Of a stretch of 16,782 bases of DNA, positions 1 to 9,340 are shown in pieces. The stretch lies in assembly GCA_037447655.1 (NCBI GenBank), contig JBBHKE010001949.1, forward strand, positions 166,274 through 183,055, given 5' to 3'. The position numbers were made by a program, and so were the translations under genes. This DNA is from Zygnema cylindricum (taxonomy: Eukaryota > Streptophyta > Zygnematophyceae > Zygnematales > Zygnemataceae). The stretch's first letter is position 1, and each line of letters opens with the position of its first letter. The notes under the pieces were generated by a model, which did no database searches, was not told the origin of the DNA, and worked only from the letters and a program-made list of their open reading frames with translations.

Positions 1-466
1 AGAGCCAATAGCAATAGTAGTGGAAGTAGACATCTAAAACAGAAGCTATTAAGCACCCTACTCAACAGCAAACTTCAAGATGAAATAGAATGCAACGCAC
101 TGATCTATAAAGACTAACTTCGGCATACTAGTAGTAAACACACTGTAGAACCACTCCTCAAAGTTTAAACTCAATTGATCCAACCAACCATAACATATTC
201 ACAATGCAGATTCACAAAAACTACCTTAGTTGATTAATATCCCAAGACTTGCATAATCACAATTTCTCTAAGTCCTAAACTATATACTCACAGTGAGTAT
301 CTATTGGTCACACTAATTTAAGTGACAGTACTACGGTACTGTCATATGCTACGACAACGTACTAAAATTGTACTTACAATTCTAAAAGTACTTCCAAAAT
401 CTAATTTTGCCATTTCTCTAAATCTGAATAGTGCGACACTATTGTAAATTAGCTAAACTACAAATC

Positions 467-471
467 CTTGT
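467..471. repeat. Target site duplication CTTGT, left copy
   Basis: Exact 5-bp copy of 1743-1747. Five base pairs is the usual duplication for LTR retrotransposon integrase. Confidence 0.8.
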
Positions 472-491
472 TGTTGTTTTTGAAAACTTAG

Positions 492-545
492 TTTCGTGCG
501 TACGGAGCGTTTCGTGCGTACGCAATGTTTCGTGCGTACGCATTT
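492..545. repeat. Three tandem 18-bp repeats in the solo LTR
   Basis: The core TTTCGTGCGTACG occurs at 492-504, 510-522 and 528-540 with exact 18-bp spacing. Such arrays near the 5' end of an LTR often act as U3 enhancer repeats; that role is inference here. Confidence 0.75.
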
Positions 546-1361
546 ACGCGATATATTGTGGAGGTTCGAAAGGATTTATGGATTGGGGAATTAAATGTAC
601 ACATAAAATTAATGGAGTAATTGAGTGGCGCGAAATGTGAGAGGAAATGGACGGCGCATCGCGAAGCAATCCGACGTGAGATACTCGACGAAGATAAAAT
701 GGTACGTCGCACGTACAAAACATAATGCGACAGATGAAATTTATTACATGGGACGCCGCCGGTACGGAGCGTCGTATTTAACAGGTGTACTTTAAGTTGT
801 CGCTTATTGCGACATGAATTTATCGAAAATGACGTGTACCTTAAATGCGACAAGGCGCATTTATGACGAAGTACGTGATTTCGGTACGGACAGAATTGGA
901 TCGTACGAATTGATTTCGGCAAGTTGGTCATGGTACACGTGGAGGGCGAATGTCGTCTACCGATATTTTCAAGGGATCTCATTATCTTTAATGACGCATT
1001 ATCTAGTGGACCGTACATATGCGATGTCGGTTCACTACGTGGACTTATCGACAAGTGACTAAGCAAGTTGTCACTTATGACGCGGATTTTTGGATGCGTC
1101 GGTGTAAATATTTGAAGCATCAATGTTTTGTCTTATTTGAATTAATGATTTAGTGTTGATTAAAATAGTTATATTTTAAGTGATCAATTAGGGTTTTGAT
1201 AGTGTAATTTGTGTGTGTATGATGTCGTATTTGCAGACAAGTGTACGCTTACGATTGCTTGACTTTCAGGTGTACGCTTACGATTAGTTTGATTTAATGA
1301 CAGTTACGTAATTTACGTTGGTTATTTTGACACTTAGTGATTCATTGACAGCTCACAAGTG

Positions 1362-1370
1362 TATATATAG
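1362..1370 (+). promoter_or_regulatory. Candidate TATA box of the solo LTR
   Basis: TATATATAG lies about 890 bp into the 1271-bp LTR, a plausible U3/R position. It is the best TATA-like sequence in the element. There is no evidence of activity. Confidence 0.4.
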
Positions 1371-1742
1371 GAATGAGCTTTGTTAGGAATTAATAATCAA
1401 TGCTGGTTAGTAAAGTGGGGACCGAAGATGTAGACTTTTAGGGTTGCCGATTAGGTCATGCACTTTGAATGATATAATGATTATACTTTGATTATACTCT
1501 TGTTTATATGTGATGCATTTGTGTGTTATTATTTATTTATGTTTTTATATATGTTTGATATGCATTGTTTATGCATTTGTCCTAGGGTTTATTTATGTCG
1601 ATTATTCCATCAAACCCTAAATGTTGTTGTATGTTAAATGGAGGATGCATTTCAAATGATTGTTCATTGGCCTAGCTTCGCTTAGCTTCTTGCATGATAG
1701 TTTGGGTTGCTTCTGCGGTCTATTTTAGACCAAAGAACAACA

Positions 1743-1747
1743 CTTGT
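1743..1747. repeat. Target site duplication CTTGT, right copy
   Basis: Exact copy of 467-471, immediately after the terminal CA of the solo LTR. Confidence 0.8.
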
Positions 1748-1846
1748 TTCCACATATTTACAAATACAAGGTCGTACATTAAATGTTCCTCGTGCTTAGT
1801 CACTAGTGGTCCATAGCATCCGGCTGACTGTTGTCTTGTAGTATAA

Positions 1847-1860
1847 AGCACCTGATACCA
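1847..1860 (-). other. Primer binding site (initiator Met tRNA type) of the left copia copy
   Basis: On the minus strand this reads TGGTATCAGGTGCT. The first nine to ten bases match the plant copia primer site complementary to the 3' end of initiator methionine tRNA (TGGTATCAGAGC). The same 14 bases occur at 7043-7056. It lies a few bases after the CACA that I take as the LTR end. Confidence 0.65.
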
Positions 1861-1866
1861 TTCAAG

Positions 1867-2232
1867 TGTGCTTCATCATTTGTGGTCCTTTCTAAATCGC
1901 GTTTGTAAATTCGTTGTCAATCAACGACCTTTCTTGGCTGAGTGTAACATATTTTTCTAGATATGCGGTTTGAATTTTGTTTATGCGATTTCATCAATCC
2001 GCTCGTTAATCTCCCAACACGTGTAACTCGTCATCGGCGCTACTCCGTAAAACCAACAACACCCTTTTCCTGCCGACACGTGTCCAACTAACTGTACAGC
2101 TCACTCTCTTAATTTTCTTTTACTGAAACACTATTTGAGGTAAGTATTACATGTTTTCATTTCCCAAAATATTCAAAGTGTTTAATTCCTCCTCAAAGCT
2201 CTTTCTACTAGGTAAAGATTTCAATTTCAACT
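1867..2232 (-). repeat. Copia LTR, left/middle copy
   Basis: This is a diverged direct repeat of 7063-7568 without that copy's 80-bp insertion and 47-bp duplication. On the minus strand it starts AGTTGAAATTG, where the other copy has TGTTGAAATTG, and it ends CACA six bases before the primer site. It serves as 3' LTR of the pol-bearing element to its right and as 5' LTR of the copy to its left. Many substitutions and small indels separate the two LTRs, so the insertion is old. Confidence 0.7.
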
Positions 2233-2241
2233 CCTTTAAAT
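2233..2241 (-). other. Remnant polypurine tract
   Basis: The minus strand reads TTTAAAGG followed by AG at the start of the LTR, the expected place of the plus-strand primer. It is short and degraded. Confidence 0.4.
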
Positions 2242-2541
2242 CTTTTGACTTAGTCACTCACTCAGCCGAATAGCCTTTCGACAAAACTGCAACTTCGAAG
2301 CAAGTTGGGATTCAGTTAGCAAGTTAGCAACTATTTTCTCATCCGGTAAATAACACAACTTTAACACTCTTCCAACCACGTTTTCTCTCACAAAATGAAG
2401 TTTGACATCTATGTGCTTGCTCTTAAAATGATGACTCGGGTTAGTAGCAATAGCAATGGCTACCTAGTTGTCACACGAAATAATCTGTTGACCTATTTGC
2501 ATGTATCGAATTTCCTACAAGATGGAATTAACCCATAGGAG

Positions 2542-2961
2542 TTATTTGAGTGCAAAAGTTGCAGCCATATACTCTGACTGAATTGTAGACCGTGCCGTAA
2601 CTTTTTGTTGCTTGCTGCTCCTACAGCAAGTTCCATCTGTGATCTTTAGGACAAAGCCGGTCGGGGATTTTTGGCTTGGCATATCCCCATAGCTGGCGTC
2701 ACTCCAAGTCTGCATTTTTACTTCTCCTCCACCGAGTATCAGCTTAAGATCTCGAGTGACTGCAAGGTATCTAAAAACTCTTTTTGCACCTTCCCAATCT
2801 GCACTCTTAGGATTATGCAGACTTCTAATTAGGACATCTACAGTTGCTGCATTATCAAGTCTCATACAATTCATGAAGTATATCAGACTTCCCACTACGT
2901 GTCTATACAGCTTTGAAGTCATAAACTCTTCCTCCCCTGACTCTAGGCTCTCACTAACCAT
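2542..2961 (-). pseudogene. pol: Copia pol: RNase H domain and end of RT (decayed)
   Basis: This 139-codon open stretch is the C-terminal end of a Ty1/copia polyprotein. The block YRHVVGSLIYF, then HNPKSADWEGAKRVFRYL, then SDASYGD, and finally QKVTARSTIQSEYMA follow the order of the conserved copia motifs that link reverse transcriptase to RNase H. The acidic residues of the SDA and SEY motifs, which belong to the RNase H active site in this family, are still present. RNase H removes the RNA template during cDNA synthesis in the virus-like particle. The frame continues upstream into the RT region, but with stops, so this is a fragment of a dead gene. The family assignment is secure. Confidence 0.9.
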
Positions 2962-3720
2962 TATGCGTGAGTCTGAGTCTCTTCCATCAAGTTTTTATCT
3001 GAAGTCCATGAGAGTTACAAATCCTTTTACATCTTTCATTTCAAATTTTTCCAGCATATTACTTATTGCTTCCTTTTTGGTTAAAATAATGAGTTTCTGG
3101 TTTCTGTCTCTCTCTACCTCTATTTATAAGATATAACTAAATTCACCAAGGTCCTTCATCTCGAATATCGACCTTAAAGCCGCTTTAATTCAATTTATCT
3201 CATCCATAGACTTGCTTATTAAAAACAAATCATCCACATATAGAACAATATAAAGAATCCCATCCTCCCCTTCCAATACATACATTGAATGATCTGAACT
3301 AATCCTTTGAAATCCAAGTCCACTAAGAAATTCATCTCGTTTTAAGTTCCATTGTCTGGGGGCTTGTTTTACCCCCTACAAAGATTTTATTAGTTTATAG
3401 ACTAGGTTTTCTTTCCCTTTTTCTACATATATCTCTGGTTTTTTTATGTAAATAGTTTCTTCTAATTCTCCATGCAAGAAGGCAGTCTTAACGTCCATCA
3501 AGTGGACTTCTATGTTTTCTATAGCAGCCAAACTTAGTAAGATTGTGACAATGGGAAATATGACAATTGGAGAGAAGGTTTCCTCAAAATCAATACCTTA
3601 TTTCTGAATGTAACCTTTGGCCACAAGTCTAGCCTTGTACCTTTTGATTGTGTTGTGCGTGTTTAGTTTAATTTTGAACACCCATTTGTTGTTGATGGCT
3701 TTCGTGCTCGGAGAAAGATC
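2962..3720 (-). pseudogene. pol: Copia pol: reverse transcriptase domain (decayed)
   Basis: Minus-strand translation shows the copia RT landmarks in order: KARLVAKGY (about 3646-3608), GIDFEETFSPIV, the MDVKTAFLHGELEE block (about 3510-3460), KQAPRQWN (about 3365), and the catalytic YVDDL at 3226-3240. The enzyme would copy the element RNA into DNA inside the virus-like particle. At least two in-frame stops break it, at 3598-3600 just after KGYIQK and at 3376-3378 within the usual SLYGLKQAPRQW block, and a third lies between YVDDL and RNase H. The catalytic aspartates survive, but the protein cannot be made whole. Plus-strand open frames here are shadows. Confidence 0.9.
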
Positions 3721-4304
3721 CACCAGCTCCCACGTCTACGCCTCCTTGATGGACTTCATTTCGTCATGTGCCGCCTCAATCCAGTGATTTCTTTCAGGTG
3801 ATGAGAAGGCCTCTTGAATTGTTAATGGTTCTGTTGTAGCCATAGAGAAAGCAAAATGTGAGCTTGCTTAAAGACGGCTGCTCGTTCTTCTTCCCCTCAT
3901 AAATTTTGACACTGAAATCATCGGCAACCTGCGATTTGTTGTCCTGATCTGAGCTGTTATAGGTGCGAAAATTGGATCTTGATTTGCTGATTCCACATGT
4001 GTAGGAAGTTGTGTAGATGCTGGTGCCGAATCTTGTTCTACAGCAGGTGCTGCATCTAGTAGAGGAACCTGTGGAGATGTAGTTGTAGCCGGCGACAGTA
4101 ATTGAAAATAAACAAGTTAAGTATGCTAAAAGATCACATACTTCGTACCTTCCCAGTTTGTTCACTTTCGGTGTTTGTGAACACATCAACTGAATCCTAT
4201 TCATCCTTTAACTGTATATTTATACATACAATCACGTTCTTTTTTTGTAAGATATATACCCTATAACCCTTTGCATTGTAATCATATCCCATAAAGATCC
4301 CAAG
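3721..4304 (-). pseudogene. pol: Copia pol: integrase C-terminus to RT linker (decayed)
   Basis: This lies between the conserved integrase and RT blocks on the minus strand and corresponds to the variable linker of copia polyproteins. A short recognisable piece at about 3720-3800 (WIEAAHDEMKSI on the minus strand) is the start of the conserved lead-in to RT. The rest is poorly conserved and frame-shifted. A 136-codon frame at 3794-4204 is mostly out of the polyprotein frame and I do not regard it as a gene. Confidence 0.6.
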
Positions 4305-5065
4305 TTAGCCCTTAACTTCCATATTCCAGCTAGTATGTGATGTGTCTAAGACAAAACATTTGTTGCCAAATACTCTAAAGTGACTAACATCAAGTTTCAT
4401 GCTTATCCAGAGTTCATAAGGTGTAGTCTTAACCGATCTAGATGCAATTCTGTTTTTAATATAAACCACACAATTGAGTGTTTCAACCCAGAATTTCAAT
4501 TTAAATCAAAACCTTTGTCTGCAAGCATAGACCTAGCACTTTCTGTTACAGTTCTATTTAGTCTTTCAAATACACCATTTTGTTTTGGTGTGTACAATAT
4601 TGTGAGATTATGACTTATACCTTCCTAGAGGAGAAACTGTTCAAACTCCTTTGAAGTATATTCTCCTTTGTCGTCTAATCTTAGTGCCAAGAATCAGAAC
4701 TCCATGTAGCTTTTCTGCCCATATCTTGTAGTGCTTGAAGTGTGAAAACACTTCACACTTCTGCTACATGAAGTAGACTTTTGTGAACCTCAAGTAGTCA
4801 TCAGTGAAAGTAACCATATAGTGGACACCTCCAGCTCATAGAACTTGTGATGGACCGAGAACATCCGAGTGGATAAGTTGTAGAACTTTGTCCGATCTGT
4901 GGTCAGATTGCAGGGGAAAAGGTAATCTATGGATCTTTCCAAGTGAGCATCCATCACATGATTTCACAAGCTGAGAAGTAAGAGAAACACCCTCAACTTT
5001 TCCTGAATTCACCATCTTTTATAAGCTATCATAATTGACATGGCCTAATCTCTTGTGCCATAGCT
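4305..5065 (-). pseudogene. pol: Copia pol: pre-integrase zinc domain and integrase (decayed)
   Basis: On the minus strand the HHCC zinc domain starts with WHKRLGHVNYDSL (about 5065-5025) and ends CDGCSLGK (about 4960). LIHSDVLGP (about 4880) holds the first catalytic aspartate, and the VTFTDDY block (about 4810) holds the second. The third catalytic region, equivalent to the family's QNGVxER motif with its glutamate, is at about 4591-4560 but in another frame, so at least one frameshift separates it. FWVETLNCVVYIKNR and the TPYELW and VSHFRVFG blocks (4499-4305) form the downstream end. The enzyme would insert the cDNA into the genome. Several stops and frameshifts make this copy non-functional. 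Confidence 0.88.
4737..4761. repeat. Perfect 9-bp hairpin inside the decayed integrase
   Basis: GAAGTGTGA at 4737-4745 is followed after seven bases by TCACACTTC at 4753-4761. It falls in the decayed integrase between the second and third catalytic blocks and probably reflects local sequence decay. Confidence 0.6.
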
Positions 5066-5097
5066 AATTTACAGATGATGTAGAGGAATAGAGAACA

Positions 5098-5520
5098 TCA
5101 TTTTTTTTTGTATTCAGCCAAATCCATCCTATACATCTTGCTTGCATCTCTAGTTCCTGTCATGGCAACTTTACCTAGCGTCGTAACAGCCTGTCTTCCT
5201 CCTTTGAGGATTACATCAAAGACTTTGCTCTCTACCAAAGAAGTAGAAAATAGATTCTTTTTGAACTCTGGTACATATAACACATTGTGGAGAGTTCTTT
5301 CTACAGACTCCCCCCCACATCTACCATTAAAGATACATCACCCTGTGCTGAAATTTGCACACTCATGCCGCAGGCATAATAGATGTTCTTGGGAGTTGTC
5401 GCCTTGAGGTTGGAAAAACTGGATTAGGTCAAACACATGTGTGCCGAAGCTTTGGTATCCATGATCCATCCTATATCTCTTAGACCTTCCATAGCTGCCG
5501 CCATTGCGAATTATTTCGCT
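5098..5520 (-). pseudogene. pol: Copia pol: aspartic protease remnant with lost active site
   Basis: The minus strand at 5436-5468 reads WIMDTKASAHM, which aligns to the copia protease active-site block WxxDSGASxHM. The catalytic triplet Asp-Ser/Thr-Gly has become Asp-Thr-Lys, so the glycine is lost and the protease would be inactive. Downstream, LYVPEFKKNLFSTSLVES (5283-5220) matches the usual LYVPxLxxNLLSV block that leads into the pre-integrase domain. The enzyme normally cuts the Gag-Pol polyprotein. At least one stop lies between the two blocks. Confidence 0.8.
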
Positions 5521-6503
5521 TCTTCACCTTCAGCATAAGACAACGGATCATCTACTTTAGTTGAAAAACCTGAGAAGAGAGCAATTCCCTGAAAAGAGTT
5601 CCCAGAAAAGCCCTTATGATACGGGCTCTGCTGCCAACCTGGACGATATAATCCTTTTTCATTTGCCTTTTTCAGTTTCAAATTGTACCTATATCCATGC
5701 CTTTTTCAGTTTCAAATTGTACCTGTATCCATGTCTTTGAACAGAGCAGTAAAAGCTAGTAATAGACTGTCTATTTGGCATTTTGTTATATTTATTCAGA
5801 TTCTAATTCCTATCTTGATTTTTATTCAGATTGAGTAAAGTTTTTCCGTCAAAGACTATGTTCAAAGCTTCTACCTTTCTCTCTCCATGAATTATTTTAG
5901 TAGTTGCGTCTTCTTCTAGGATCAGATTGTATACTAACTGAAATGTCCAGCTAGACTTATCATGAGTTTCAGCTGGACACATTCTCCTTTCATAGTACTC
6001 GAGAGTTTTTTAACAAGTATAGGTGCATGTTGGAACTTAGGAAATGATCCACCAGTAGACGAATGTGCATCAATAAGAGCATATAAGTTATCACAATATT
6101 CCACCATACTCCCCCCGAAGTTTTTTTAGTCCTAGATTTGCCTAACCACTAGAAGTTCCTCTTTGACATTTGATTTCTCAAAAGGAGTTTTTAGTGATTC
6201 TTAGATTTCTTTTGCTTTCTTCATTTTGAGCCAAGACATGACCAAATTCTCTGAGATGCACAGAATCAGATTGTTTCGGGCCAATGAGTTTTTCTTCGCC
6301 CAACTTTGATCTGTTTGAGCTAAAGTACCATCCAAGACCCCAAATAAATTAGCAGTTTCAGATGTGGATTCAACCATTGCTGCCCAGTATAAATACTTTT
6401 GGCCATTGAATATGGGAATTCTTTATGAAAGGCTTATAACCTGTTGTTCTAGAACCACTCTAGCAAGAGGAGAGCCTACAGCAGTAGTAGTGGAAGTATA
6501 CAT
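5521..6503 (-). pseudogene. gag: Copia gag (decayed)
   Basis: The best start is the ATG at 6503-6501 (MYTSTTTAVGS), because the left element copy has an equivalent ATG and near-identical residues at 33-1. A stop at 6425-6423 interrupts it. After that stop comes IPIFNGQKYLYWAAM (about 6419-6374), the canonical copia Gag opening of the form FxGxNYxxWxxxM, and then AQTDQSWAKKNSLARNNLIL and a LKTPFEKSNVKEELL block typical of the UBN2/retrotran_gag family. Gag would form the shell of the virus-like particle. More stops follow. A CCHC zinc knuckle is expected near 5700-5780, but only a cysteine-poor relic is seen, next to a 34-bp tandem duplication. Confidence 0.85.
5665..5732. repeat. 34-bp tandem duplication in gag
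   Basis: 5665-5698 and 5699-5732 are identical apart from one base (5691 against 5725). 34 is not a multiple of three, so the duplication itself shifts the gag frame near the expected zinc knuckle. Confidence 0.85.
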
Positions 6504-7042
6504 CTAAAACATAAGCTATTAAGCAACCTTCTCAACAACCAACTTCAAGATGAAATAGAATGCTACTCCATGATCTATGCAGACTCAAACTTCTACATAT
6601 TAGTAGTTAACATAATGTAGAACCACTCCTCAAAGTTTAAACTCAATTGATCAAGCCAACCATAAGATATTCTCACAGCAGATTCACAAAAACCGCATTA
6701 GTAGATTAATATCCCAAGACTTAGATAATCACAATTTGTATAAGTCCTAAACTATATACTCACAGTGAGTATCTATTGGTCACACTAATTTAAGTGACAA
6801 TACTACAGTACTTTCATATGCTACGACAAAGTACTAAAATTGTACTTACTATTCTAAAAGTACTTCCAAAATCTAATTTTGCCATTTCTTTAAATCTGAA
6901 TAGTGCGACACTATTTTAAATTAGCTAAACTACAAATCCTTATTTCCAGATATTTACAAAAAGAAGGCCGTACATTAAATGTTCTTGGTGCTTAGTCACT
7001 AGTGGTCCATAGCATCCGGCTGACTGTTGTCGTGTAGTATAA

Positions 7043-7056
7043 AGCACCTGATACCA
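7043..7056 (-). other. Primer binding site (initiator Met tRNA type) of the right copia element
   Basis: Reads TGGTATCAGGTGCT on the minus strand, identical to 1847-1860. It lies between the presumed LTR end (CACA, 7066-7063) and a leader of about 540 bp before the gag ATG. Confidence 0.65.
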
Positions 7057-7341
7057 TCGAAGTGTGCTTCGTCATTTGTGGTCCTTTTTTAATCGCGTCT
7101 GTAAATTCGTTGTCAAAAAACAACCTTTCTTGGCTGATTATACCATACTTTTCGAGATATGCGGTTTGCATTCCGTCGTTCGAGTTCATTAATCTGCTCG
7201 TTAATCTCCTAACACGTGCAACTGGTCATCGGCGCTACTCTGTGAAACTTGCAACACAACACCCTTTTCTTGCCGACGCGTGTCCAACTAGCCGTACAGT
7301 TCACTCTTTTAGTCTTCTATTATTGTAACACTATTTGAGGT

Positions 7342-7421
7342 TGTAATGCTTTGTTTGGACTGATCCCAAAGAGTTGAGTTAAGGCTCGAACGACTTTGGT
7401 GTTTGGCTTCCAATGGGTTCC
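7342..7421. mobile_element. 80-bp insertion with 8-bp duplication in the right LTR
   Basis: This segment is absent from the left LTR, where the sequence runs straight from TTTGAGG to TAAGTATT (2134-2149). It is bracketed by TTTGAGGT at 7334-7341 and 7422-7429. It has no terminal inverted repeats and no poly-A tail. It could be a tiny hAT-type deletion derivative, double-strand-break filler or another small insertion. Confidence 0.6.
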
Positions 7422-7445
7422 TTTGAGGTAAGTATTACAGGTTTT

Positions 7446-7539
7446 CATTTCTCAAAATATTATAAGTGCTTAATTCCTCCTCACAGCTGTATCATTTCCC
7501 AAAATATTCTAAGTGCTTAATTCCTCCTCACAGCTCTAT
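7446..7539. repeat. 47-bp tandem duplication in the right LTR
   Basis: 7446-7492 and 7493-7539 differ at a few positions only. The left LTR has a single copy of this unit (about 2157-2202). Confidence 0.9.
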
Positions 7540-7568
7540 CTACTGAGCAAAGATTTCCAATTTCAACA

Positions 7569-8210
7569 TAAATATGTTGACCACCCTTAAACGTGTTAAG
7601 ACCTAACTCCCTTTAGTCGAATGCAAAAACAATTGTTGAATTTGCTCCCCTCAACAATAAGTTATTGTTGGCCAAAGATGACATATTTATAGAAAAGGTC
7701 TATTAAAGAGATGGGCCTCAAAAAACACTAAGTCCTTAATCTTTCTACTCAGGGCTACCTATTACTAAACCCTATACGAATAAGAAGACTTTACAGCACA
7801 AAAAGGTAAACATGCCAAGGTACTGCTTATACGACCATTGTACATCATGGCCTAATTGGTGACGCCAGTCAGCTTGGGAGCCATGGTTTCTCCTCCCATC
7901 TTCTCAGCTGTCCAATTAAATCATTCCACGTGGCATCATATGATGGTGTCTCCAAAATTCGCCAAAATTTCATTTTGGTTTGGCGCTTGCAACGATACGC
8001 GTCGGATCAATGTATTTAAATGGTTCGATTTATATTAGTGCATTCCTTTGGCTTACGTGTGCTTTTTTGATAGTTTTGATATGTTAAATAGATTAACTGG
8101 CGTGTCAATGTTTAAATAGTTATCACACCCCATGCCCATAACGATTCTACTACGATTGGGCGGATAAGCCGTACGATTGTTTGACCAACTTTGATTTTAT
8201 AGGACCACGA
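7569..8210. other. AT-rich intergenic sequence without a recognisable gene
   Basis: No coding pattern stands out. A perfect 9-bp hairpin, CAACAATAA / TTATTGTTG with a one-base centre, lies at 7652-7670. The 60-codon frame at 7856-8038 has no recognisable motif. Confidence 0.5.
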
Positions 8211-8501
8211 TCAAATCCTTGGGAAGTCACTCATCTCTTTGGTAGAAGCAAAATTACTGCCTCCCTCAATCTGTGTTGTGGCTGCTTCAAGGCAACCATG
8301 TATGTCTAAGCCTCGGTGATTGTAACAAGTATTAGACTTAGAGCACCGTCTAAAACAAACTACAAGTAAATTTTTTTCAATAAGTTCCGCTATTTTTTTC
8401 TTCTGTACAGTTGAGGTTACCACGAGGAGCGGAAGAGAATCACGATGTGATGACGAGGGGCTTTCACTAGCTTGATATGTTTCGTTTGACGTGGCCGCCA
8501 T
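8211..8501 (-). CDS. Possible short open frame, unrecognised
   Basis: This 96-codon open stretch on the minus strand begins MAATSNETYQASESP, a serine-rich hydrophilic start followed by a basic stretch (VQKKKIAELIEKN). I do not recognise the product. AT-rich sequence with TATATA-like stretches lies upstream near 8580-8600. It could be a small gene, a first exon or chance; in this AT-rich context a frame of this length is not strong evidence. There is no neighbouring gene to give context. Confidence 0.2.
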   Translation of the reverse strand: MAATSNETYQASESPSSSHRDSLPLLVVTSTVQKKKIAELIEKNLLVVCFRRCSKSNTCYNHRGLDIHGCLEAATTQIEGGSNFASTKEMSDFPRI

Positions 8502-9340
8502 TGAAGTATGTGAGAACTAACAAAAGTTCAATAAAAAATGTCACAAAAGTGGACCTCTACTAGTAAAAACTCAGGTTATTCTATATATTTTTATACAATT
8601 ACATAAAACATGCTTAATAGAGATCTACCAAGATTGTGTAAGAGTAATAGTGCTAAGCTTGACCTTAAATTTGTACAAATATCGAAACGTACAATTCGTA
8701 AACTTGGAAAATGAAGACAATATCCACGATAAACGAGCGATGAAAATCTTACACTTTTTATAATCCATATGTCTTTCAACATGTTGGATGGAGTTCCACC
8801 ATAAACCTTTATAAAAGCTTTGATTGACGATACTTTTTGACACACCTTTTGTTGTCGACTGACTGTCTTTGAATGAATTTTGGGTTTTTAAAGAATATAA
8901 CTAATGTTATGTATAGGTAGCCATTTGTTGATAAGAGATATGTACCTTTTTCTCACCTAGCGATAATCAATCAATTGGTTCTATATACCAGCAAATAAAT
9001 TATTGCCATAACTTTTGGATATACCACGATATTACCTATAAATATTGGGCCGAAATTATCGACGATAACTTCGTACTGTGGTGTGGAATTGATTGTGAAA
9101 AACTTTCCAAATCCTCCCCCCCCCCTCTTTCCCTCATTCGTCGCAATATCTAAGTACTCATTTTCTACTTTATTTGCGTACCACCTTTTCGTACTATTCG
9201 TACGGACTATTCTACGCAACCGATGATTATCGGCAACCATTTTCGTTACGAATCAATATATCAAAACCCTTTACTGGTCAACAACCGACAATATTGGTTA
9301 TCCGATTTCGGTCTAAAAAAATTACCCAATACACAACACT
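8502..9340. other. AT-rich sequence without a recognisable gene
   Basis: Short overlapping open frames occur (for example 8591-8845), but without motifs or agreement between frames. A run of C with a few T lies near 9113-9127. From about 9170 rightward CGTAC/GTACG words become frequent, as in the transposon cluster further right. Confidence 0.4.

Larger units (their letters stand above)
472..1742 (+). mobile_element. Solo LTR of an unrelated retrotransposon, with 5-bp target duplication
   Basis: The element begins TGTTGTTTTTG and ends CAAAGAACAACA, so it has the TG...CA ends of an LTR and short inverted termini. It is flanked by CTTGT at 467-471 and again at 1743-1747. The right copia copy (6937-6955) shows the empty site: the same leader runs through without the 1271 bp. 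A TATA-like TATATATAG lies at 1362-1370, which suggests plus-strand transcription. No polymerase or gag sequence lies inside, so it is best read as a solo LTR left by LTR-LTR recombination. It has more CpG than its surroundings and shares no obvious sequence with the copia LTRs. Open frames inside it are not credible genes. Confidence 0.8.
1..2232 (-). mobile_element. 5' part of a second Ty1/copia copy (LTR, primer site, leader, gag start), split by a solo LTR
   Basis: Read on the minus strand, this stretch repeats 6471-7568 in the same order: LTR (2232-1867), primer binding site (1860-1847), leader (1846-1743 and 466-34) and the first 11 codons of gag (33-1, reading MSTSTTIAIGS; the right copy reads MYTSTTTAVGS). 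Long blocks match closely, for example 270-300 with 6748-6778. The match runs to the window edge, so the element continues to the left. Because gag is included, this is not just an LTR: it is the start of another internal region downstream of the shared LTR. The leader is interrupted at 467-1747 by an unrelated 1271-bp insertion. Tandem arrangement is inferred from the order of the parts; how far the left element extends cannot be seen. Confidence 0.7.
7063..7568 (-). repeat. Copia LTR, right copy (5' LTR of the pol-bearing element)
   Basis: On the minus strand it starts TGTTGAAATTGG, a typical plant copia LTR start, and ends CACA before the primer site. It is 506 bp against 366 bp for the left copy; the difference is an 80-bp insertion plus 8-bp duplication (7334-7429) and a 47-bp tandem duplication (7446-7539). 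Once those are removed, the two LTRs have nearly the same length. Confidence 0.72.

Noticed and set aside
492-545. Possible CRISPR-like repeat array
   Set aside because: The spacers are only 5 bp and there are three units; it is an LTR tandem repeat.
488-1123. 211-codon open frame on the minus strand
   Set aside because: It lies wholly inside the solo LTR, has no recognisable domain, and overlaps the 18-bp repeat, which produces its repetitive C-terminus.
2756-3136. Plus-strand open frame
   Set aside because: It is antisense to the conserved copia RT/RNase H blocks.
3794-4204. 136-codon minus-strand frame
   Set aside because: It falls in the variable copia linker and mostly reads out of the polyprotein frame; it is not an independent gene.
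6992-7189. 65-codon minus-strand frame
   Set aside because: It spans the LTR end, the primer binding site and the leader, and the left copy is broken at the same place.
8591-8845. Two overlapping minus-strand frames
   Set aside because: They overlap in different frames in AT-rich DNA and have no motifs.
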